Shown here piece by piece: positions 30,036-34,862 of a stretch of 34,862 nucleotides of DNA. The stretch lies in contig DCGQ01000048.1 of NCBI GenBank assembly GCA_002314635.1, forward strand, positions 48,827 through 83,688. Direction: 5' to 3'. The DNA is from Clostridiales bacterium UBA1774 (GTDB lineage Bacteria; Bacillota; Clostridia; Oscillospirales; Oscillospiraceae). The notes beneath the pieces were generated by a model, which had not been told where the DNA came from, searched no databases, and was given only the letters and a program-made list of their open reading frames with translations. The position numbers and the translations under genes are program-made. Numbering within the stretch: the stretch's first letter is position 1; the number at the start of each line of letters is the position of its first letter.

Positions 30036-31460
30036 ATGAAAAAACTGCTTTGCTTGATTCTTGCTCTGCTGATGGCCGCATCCCTTTGCGCCTGCGGCGG
30101 CAATCAAAACACGGAAAAGCCCGATGGGCAGGTGGAAGATGGCGGCATTACCACACTGCCGGAGGAGGATGGCAACATGAGCGGCACCATTTCCGGCGTA
30201 CCCAATCCCATGGTGGAAACCTCGCTGGAGGATCTGACTGCGGAGTTCGGCCCCGAATTATCCATGATGGAACAATTTGAGGAAGTCACCGGCTACCGCT
30301 TCAACACGGAAAATCCCTTCGCGCAGGTAAACTTCAAGGCCGATGGGGATGACTACTGCTTCCGCTTTGCCTCCGCCGGGGAATTTTGGGACCTTTCCGG
30401 TATGAACTATACTTGGACAAATACCTCCGAAGCGGAAGTAGGCTACAACATCGCCACCCTGAACCTGAACGGAAACGGGCAGGGCGCTATTCTCTGGTAT
30501 GATGTGGTGCCCGGCATTCTGTACTCTCTGAGCATGAGTGAGAACGCCAATGCGGAAAAGCTGACCGCCATGGCCAACACCCTGTATATCCCCACGCAGG
30601 GCGAGGTATATGAGGAAGGCGTCAGCTACGATGACCTGTACGGCGAATTTGCAGTGCTGGTAGAGGAGCTGCACGGAAACTATTTCCCCGGTACCACCGG
30701 TTCCTCTCTGGTCGGCTCCGCCTATGCCGCCAGAATCGCGGATCTGTTCACCATGTACCCGGATTATGCTGCCGTTCTGGCGGATATGGTCACGGAATAC
30801 AGCGCCGATGCGCTGATCGACCCGCAGGATAAGGCCTCGTTTGCTCAGCAGATGGCCGGGATCAACGGCTGCTTCACCGCCCTTTCCGCCGATGGCATCG
30901 CCATTCTGGACGGTGCCGATTATGAACCCACCCAGTACCCCTGGGACACGGAAGCCTTCGCTCCCCTGTTTGACCATATGGCGCAGAGTGCCGCCTCCGG
31001 CATTTACGCGCCCATTCTGGAGGATGCTTACAACGCCGTGACCGGTACGCTGGATCCGGAGCAGATTGAGGACTACGGCAGCAGTATGTTCTATCTGCTG
31101 AAGGACTGCACACTGGATTCCGTGGGGTTCGGTTATGTGGATGTGGACGGCGACGGTGTAAACGAGCTGATGCTGGCCTACATCGGCAATGACAACGAGT
31201 TCATGAACAATCTGGTATTCGGCCTCTATACTGCGGACGAGGCTCTCACCGCAGCCCCTGTGTTCACCAGCCGGGAACGGGATCGCTACTACTATGCCGG
31301 CGGCAGTGATTTTGCCCATGTAGGCTCCAGCGGTGCTGATGACAGCTTCAGTACCACCGAGCGATACGAAAACGGCGCTCTCACGGATCTGGAAACCGTC
31401 ACTGATTCCTATGTGACCCCCGAACTGCTGCCCCTGCATTGTCTGAAGGAATTTGATTAA
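30036..31460 (+). CDS. Large lipoprotein of unknown function
   Basis: The 474-residue product has a lipoprotein signal peptide with lipobox SLCAC (Cys20) and a low-complexity acidic linker. A first domain of about 150 residues is beta-rich; after it a helical region leads to a C-terminal domain containing DVDGDGVNELML (about 369-380), an EF-hand-like or dockerin-like calcium loop often seen in clostridial surface lipoproteins. I recognise no enzymatic motif. The ATG follows AAAAGGAG by 6 bases. It has its own promoter and a strong terminator and appears to stand alone. Confidence 0.85.
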   Translation: MKKLLCLILALLMAASLCACGGNQNTEKPDGQVEDGGITTLPEEDGNMSGTISGVPNPMVETSLEDLTAEFGPELSMMEQFEEVTGYRFNTENPFAQVNFKADGDDYCFRFASAGEFWDLSGMNYTWTNTSEAEVGYNIATLNLNGNGQGAILWYDVVPGILYSLSMSENANAEKLTAMANTLYIPTQGEVYEEGVSYDDLYGEFAVLVEELHGNYFPGTTGSSLVGSAYAARIADLFTMYPDYAAVLADMVTEYSADALIDPQDKASFAQQMAGINGCFTALSADGIAILDGADYEPTQYPWDTEAFAPLFDHMAQSAASGIYAPILEDAYNAVTGTLDPEQIEDYGSSMFYLLKDCTLDSVGFGYVDVDGDGVNELMLAYIGNDNEFMNNLVFGLYTADEALTAAPVFTSRERDRYYYAGGSDFAHVGSSGADDSFSTTERYENGALTDLETVTDSYVTPELLPLHCLKEFD

Positions 31461-31470
31461 GCTTTTCGCA

Positions 31471-31508
31471 AAAAATCTCCGCCCTTCTTCGGAAAGGCGG
31501 AGATTTTT
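31471..31508. terminator. Bidirectional terminator between the lipoprotein gene and lysC
   Basis: AAAAATCTCCGCC (31471-31483) pairs with GGCGGAGATTTTT (31496-31508), a 13-bp perfect stem that provides a T tract in both directions. It sits between two converging genes, 11 bases after one stop and 8 before the other. Confidence 0.9.
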
Positions 31509-31515
31509 CGTTCCT

Positions 31516-32832
31516 TTATCCAAGCAGCTTCTGATACACGCTGCGGATGGTGGTTTCGTAGTCCCGTTCCTCCACGGCGATGATGATGTTCAGTTCGCTG
31601 GAGCCCTGATCGATCATGCGGATGTTCACGCCCGCCTCCGCAATGGCGGAGAAAATGCTGGCGGCAACCCCGTGGGAATAGGCCATACCGTGACCCACCA
31701 CGGCGATCAGGGCCAGATGCTCCTCGGCAAACAGCGCGTCGGGATGCAACTGATCCCGGATCTCCTGCATGATCTCATTCATACAGGGATCCAGCTCCCG
31801 ATGATTCACGATCACGGACATGGTATCAATACCGGAGGGGCAATGCTCAAAGGAGATATTGTGGTCGGCGATGATCTTCAGAAGTCTGGCGCCGAAGCCG
31901 ATTTCCGAGTTCATCATGGACTTTTCCACCTGAATCGCCGTAAAGCCAATGTGACCCGCGATGCCGGTGACGGTGCGTGGCGGCAGAATGCGGGGCAGAG
32001 AGGCGACGATCATGGTGCCCGGGTCCTGGGGACGGTTGGTATTGCGGATGTTGATGGGGATGCCCGCCCGGCGCACCGGGAACACCGCGTCCTCGTGGAA
32101 CACGGAGGAACCCATGTAGCTCAGCTCCCGCAGCTCATGGTAGGTAATATAATCGATAACCCGGGGATCCTTCACGATGCGGGGGTCGGCGGCCAGCATA
32201 CCGGACACATCCGTCCAGTTTTCATACAGATCCGCCTGAATGGCACGGGCCACGATGGAACCGGTGATATCCGAGCCGCCCCGGGAGAAGGTGTGAATCG
32301 TCCCGTCAGGCAGGGCACCGTAGAACCCGGCCACCACCGCATTCTGCAGCGGCAGCAGAGCTTCTGCCAGCCGATGATTGGTCATCTCCGCGTCAAAGCT
32401 GCCGTCCTCCCGGAACAGCACCAGCTTTGCCGGATCCACAAAGGTATATCCCAGATAGGCCGCGATGATCTTGGAGTTCAGGTATTCGCCGCGGGAGGCC
32501 ATGTAGTCCTTCTGCGGATTTGTTTTCAGATGCTCCCGTATCGTTTCGATCTCCTGCTCCAGCGGAAAGCTGACGCCCAGCTCCGTGATGATGCCCTGAA
32601 AACGAGCGGTGATCTGGTTCAGCGCAGGCTCGAAGTTCTCTCCCGCTTCCGCCAGACCGTGGCACTGATACAGCAGATCCGTCACCTTTATATCACTGCT
32701 CATGCGCTTTCCCGGCGCGGAGCAGACCACAAACCGTCTGGCGCTGTCGCTGCGGATGATCTCCGCGGCCTTTTTGATCTGTGCGGCATTGGCAAGAGAG
32801 GTGCCGCCGAATTTGACAACCGTTGTACTCAT
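31516..32832 (-). CDS. lysC: Aspartate kinase
   Basis: Aspartate kinase phosphorylates aspartate, the first step to lysine, threonine, methionine and diaminopimelate. The 438-residue protein begins with VVKFGGTSLA (about 5-14), the kinase signature, and has SRGGSDITGS in the catalytic domain. Two C-terminal ACT domains follow (from about residue 300), which usually bind the feedback amino acid. I chose the ATG at 32832, because the longer reading frame upstream crosses the promoter. The ribosome site is modest (AAGGGG). No lysine riboswitch is present in the short leader. Confidence 0.93.
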   Translation of the reverse strand: MSTTVVKFGGTSLANAAQIKKAAEIIRSDSARRFVVCSAPGKRMSSDIKVTDLLYQCHGLAEAGENFEPALNQITARFQGIITELGVSFPLEQEIETIREHLKTNPQKDYMASRGEYLNSKIIAAYLGYTFVDPAKLVLFREDGSFDAEMTNHRLAEALLPLQNAVVAGFYGALPDGTIHTFSRGGSDITGSIVARAIQADLYENWTDVSGMLAADPRIVKDPRVIDYITYHELRELSYMGSSVFHEDAVFPVRRAGIPINIRNTNRPQDPGTMIVASLPRILPPRTVTGIAGHIGFTAIQVEKSMMNSEIGFGARLLKIIADHNISFEHCPSGIDTMSVIVNHRELDPCMNEIMQEIRDQLHPDALFAEEHLALIAVVGHGMAYSHGVAASIFSAIAEAGVNIRMIDQGSSELNIIIAVEERDYETTIRSVYQKLLG

Positions 32833-32876
32833 ATGGTTTTTCCCCTTATCGGTGTAATCATCAGATATAATTCGGT

Positions 32877-32905
32877 ATGGTAACAGATTTTTCCGTTTTT
32901 GTCTA
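32877..32905 (-). promoter_or_regulatory. Promoter of lysC
   Basis: On the minus strand TAGACA (32905-32900), 17 bases, then TACCAT (32882-32877), about 45 bases before the start codon. Confidence 0.65.
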
Positions 32906-32921
32906 CCGTTTTTCACAGAGT

Positions 32922-32941
32922 TTCGGCATTTCCTTGCCGAA
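32922..32941. repeat. Short palindrome upstream of the lysC promoter
   Basis: TTCGGCA (32922-32928) and TGCCGAA (32935-32941) form a perfect 7-bp inverted repeat with a 6-base centre, 17 bases upstream of the lysC -35 box. No T tract follows on either strand. It could be an operator or the base of a weak terminator for the upstream gene. Confidence 0.5.
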
Positions 32942-33027
32942 TGAAAGTATGTATTTCCTTGCGGCAGCACGGGAACTGTGCTATGATGATACAGGCTGAG
33001 ATGCTCTGATCGGCGCTTTTCGGCTGT

Positions 33028-33537
33028 TCACAGTACGGACATCAGTTGTTCATATTCTTCGAAATCCACGATTCCTTCCTGCAGACCGGCAGCGGCTGCA
33101 TTTTCCAGATCGGTCAGCCAGTGCAGGCGCACATCCGCCTTGTCCAGCCTTCTGTGTGCCTCCTCCAGTCCATAGCTGAAAACGGCGGCAATGGCCACGG
33201 AAGCGCCGGATTCCCGGATGGGAGCGGTCAGTGCGTGCAGCTCCGTTCCGTCCGTCACCGTATCCGTTACCACCAGCGGACAGCGGGCACCCGGCTGCAG
33301 TCCCAGCGGCAATCCCAGCCGAAGGGAGATCCGCTCCGCCCATGCTCCGCCCAGCACACAGTCCGCCGATGCGTAGTGATCCCGGATCAGTTCCGCAAGT
33401 GCGTCCAAAATGTCCTCGCACATCTGGCCCTCCAGCGCTTTTTCGCCGACAAAGCGCAGAGGCAGTCTGCCGGTTTCCTCCATTCGCAGCACGCCCGCAT
33501 TCCAGAGGCGCACCGCCAGTGCTTCCCGTTCCGTCAT
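33028..33537 (-). CDS. PyrE-like phosphoribosyltransferase, divergent
   Basis: A 169-residue protein of the type I phosphoribosyltransferase fold. PLVVTDTVTDGTEL (about 87-100) stands where the PRPP loop (VVDDVxTTGxS) lies, and the C-terminal end (AAAAGLQEGIVDFEEYEQLMSVL in pattern) resembles that of bacterial orotate phosphoribosyltransferases. The N-terminal half keeps only a faint likeness, with GEKALEGQM where PyrE has the orotate-side SGKxSP motif. It may be a PyrE relative with another base, or a regulatory remnant. The ATG at 33537 follows AAGGAG by 7 bases. No pyrimidine genes are adjacent, and no clear terminator separates it from lysC downstream. Confidence 0.72.
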   Translation of the reverse strand: MTEREALAVRLWNAGVLRMEETGRLPLRFVGEKALEGQMCEDILDALAELIRDHYASADCVLGGAWAERISLRLGLPLGLQPGARCPLVVTDTVTDGTELHALTAPIRESGASVAIAAVFSYGLEEAHRRLDKADVRLHWLTDLENAAAAGLQEGIVDFEEYEQLMSVL

Positions 33538-33563
33538 ATTCCCGCTCCTTATCGTTTTTTCTC

Positions 33564-33592
33564 AGCATACGACTTTTCACCCGGAAATGCAA
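33564..33592 (-). promoter_or_regulatory. Promoter of the PyrE-like gene
   Basis: On the minus strand TTGCAT (33592-33587), 17 bases, then TATGCT (33569-33564), about 27 bases before the start codon. For the divergent htrA gene a TATAGT at 33642-33647 may be the -10 box, but no good -35 is seen. Confidence 0.65.
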
Positions 33593-33701
33593 GTTTACGA
33601 AATATTCACAGCCGGTTCAAGCATCGTTAAAACCGGGGTGTTATAGTATAAGCGTTCACAGGAAAAGAAAACACAATCCATTACGGAAGGAGTCCTCATA
33701 G

Positions 33702-34862
33702 ATGAAAAAAACCATTACCTCCGTCATTGCCGTCTGTCTAGCCGCCGTACTGCTCTGCGGCGCTGCCTGCTTCGGAACCGCGGTTTATGTACACAGGCAG
33801 ACCGATGCGGCAAAGGCCGCCGCCTCCGGAGAAACCACAGTCACGGCGCCGGTCAACGTCAGCAGCGTAGGCTACTCAAATACCGCTAAGACTGCGGCTG
33901 CCGACACCATGTCCGCCACAGAGATCTACGAACTGGCCTGCAAGCAGGTGGTGGGCATCTCCACGGAGATCACCGGAACCAATATGTTCGGCCAGACCAT
34001 CTCCACCCCCGTCAGCGGCACCGGCTTCGTCATTTCCGAGGACGGCTACATTCTCACCAACAACCATGTTGTAGAGGATGCAGTCTCCGGCGGTTATAAA
34101 GTGACCGTCATGTTCTACGACGGCACCGAATACACCGCCACCATCATCGGCACCGAAGGCGACACCAGCGATGTGGCCGTCCTGAAAATCAATGCCACCG
34201 GTCTGACCCCCGTTACGCTGGGTGACAGCGGCAGCATGAAGGTGGGCGAGAACGCCTATGTGGTGGGAAACCCGCTGGGCGAACTGACCTATACCATGAC
34301 CTCCGGCATCGTCTCCGCGCTGGATCGTGAGATCACCGTAGAAAGCAACACCAAGATCAGCATGTTCCAGCTGGACGCCGCCATCAACGAGGGCAACTCC
34401 GGCGGCCCCGTTTATAATGATCGGGGTCAGGTCATCGGCATCGTCACCGCCAAGTATAAGTCCACCGGTGTGGAAGGTCTTGGTTTTGCAATTCCCATCA
34501 ACGAAGCGCAGGACATTGCTTCGGAGCTGATGGCCCACGGCTATGTGACCGGCAAAGCTTTTCTGGGCATTACCGTTACCGATATCACGGAAAGTGAAGC
34601 CTACCGTTACAATCTGCCTGCCGGTGTGTATGTCTACAGCGTGACCCCCGGCTCCTGCGCCGACAAGGCCGGCATGAAGCAGGGCGATGTGATCGTGGCG
34701 CTGGGCGGCACGGAAGTGACCTCCACCTCCGATCTGGCTACTGCAAAGAAGAATTACAAGGCCGGTGATACCTGCATCGTCACCGTGTCCCGCTCCGGCG
34801 AGGAGATTGACCTGACTGTGGTTTTCGATGAGCAGAAGCCGGAAACGGAAGAAACGGAAACC
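33702..34862 (+). CDS. htrA: HtrA/DegP-type serine protease, cut by the right edge
   Basis: A membrane-anchored, extracytoplasmic quality-control protease. The visible 387 residues have an N-terminal membrane anchor (about 7-30), a low-complexity linker, and a trypsin-like domain with the full triad: H122 in TNNHVV, D157 in TSDVAVLK and S233 in NEGNSGGP. A PDZ domain follows from about residue 280 (AFLGITVTD, GMKQGDVIVALGG). The frame is still open at 34862 after an acidic run (PETEETET), so only a short tail is probably missing. The ATG at 33702 follows GGAAGGAG by 9 bases. It is divergent from the PyrE-like gene. Confidence 0.95.
   Translation, partial: MKKTITSVIAVCLAAVLLCGAACFGTAVYVHRQTDAAKAAASGETTVTAPVNVSSVGYSNTAKTAAADTMSATEIYELACKQVVGISTEITGTNMFGQTISTPVSGTGFVISEDGYILTNNHVVEDAVSGGYKVTVMFYDGTEYTATIIGTEGDTSDVAVLKINATGLTPVTLGDSGSMKVGENAYVVGNPLGELTYTMTSGIVSALDREITVESNTKISMFQLDAAINEGNSGGPVYNDRGQVIGIVTAKYKSTGVEGLGFAIPINEAQDIASELMAHGYVTGKAFLGITVTDITESEAYRYNLPAGVYVYSVTPGSCADKAGMKQGDVIVALGGTEVTSTSDLATAKKNYKAGDTCIVTVSRSGEEIDLTVVFDEQKPETEETET

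Noticed and set aside
32833..33027. Lysine riboswitch upstream of lysC
   Set aside because: The leader after the promoter is about 40 bases, far too short, and no lysine-box pattern is present.
33876..34538. 220-codon minus-strand open frame opposite htrA
   Set aside because: It is antisense to the protease domain with an intact catalytic triad.
1..34862. tRNA, rRNA, insertion sequence or prophage genes
   Set aside because: I looked for tRNA-like cloverleaf ends, rRNA blocks, transposases and integrases on both strands and saw none.

Overview
The window looks like chromosome from a strictly anaerobic, gut-type clostridium, most likely in the Oscillospiraceae. This is an inference from gene content: a GC-rich Firmicutes background, an Rnf ferredoxin:NAD+ oxidoreductase cluster in clostridial order (C-D-G-E-A-B), a YpeB-type germination protein, an ECF folate-uptake component, and strong AGGAGG ribosome binding sites with frequent GTG and TTG starts. 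Nearly all of it is housekeeping DNA. The accessory part is the left end.

Positions 1-1819 hold a compact type V-F CRISPR-Cas locus read on the minus strand. A 439-residue Cas12f1-type nuclease gene is followed by an intergenic stretch whose minus strand folds like a Cas12f tracrRNA, then by a CRISPR array that runs off the left edge of the window. No adaptation genes are visible. Cas12f is a known family, so this is a candidate new ortholog with its guide RNA parts, not a new mechanism. It is the most interesting thing here.

Positions 1934-5380 are a folate operon: promoter, tetrahydrofolate riboswitch, a terminator whose 3' arm carries the ribosome binding site, then folC, folT and a second, divergent folC. 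Next come a 79-residue unknown with tex (5445-7837), a PlsC-like acyltransferase fused to a zinc ribbon, a PfkB-family kinase, and an 8-oxoguanine glycosylase. The promoters of the last two are back to back and share one -35 region.

Positions 11030-14602 (minus) carry ypeB, a lipoprotein and gltX. Positions 14823-17693 (plus) carry trpS, a TagO/WecA-type glycosyl-phosphate transferase and a membrane-anchored unknown. Three small unknown proteins (17730-18543, minus) and a YfcE-type phosphodiesterase follow. The Rnf operon fills 19104-24220, expressed from an AT-rich spacer shared with the end of murC. Then come a secreted PPC/copper-amine-oxidase-N-like protein, an aldehyde dehydrogenase with a GNAT acetyltransferase, a large lipoprotein, aspartate kinase, a PyrE-like phosphoribosyltransferase, and an HtrA protease cut by the right edge.

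I saw no tRNA, rRNA, insertion sequence or phage gene. Many promoters match TTGACA-17-TATAAT closely, and bidirectional terminators separate several convergent pairs. All functional calls rest on motif recognition by eye. No database search was run.
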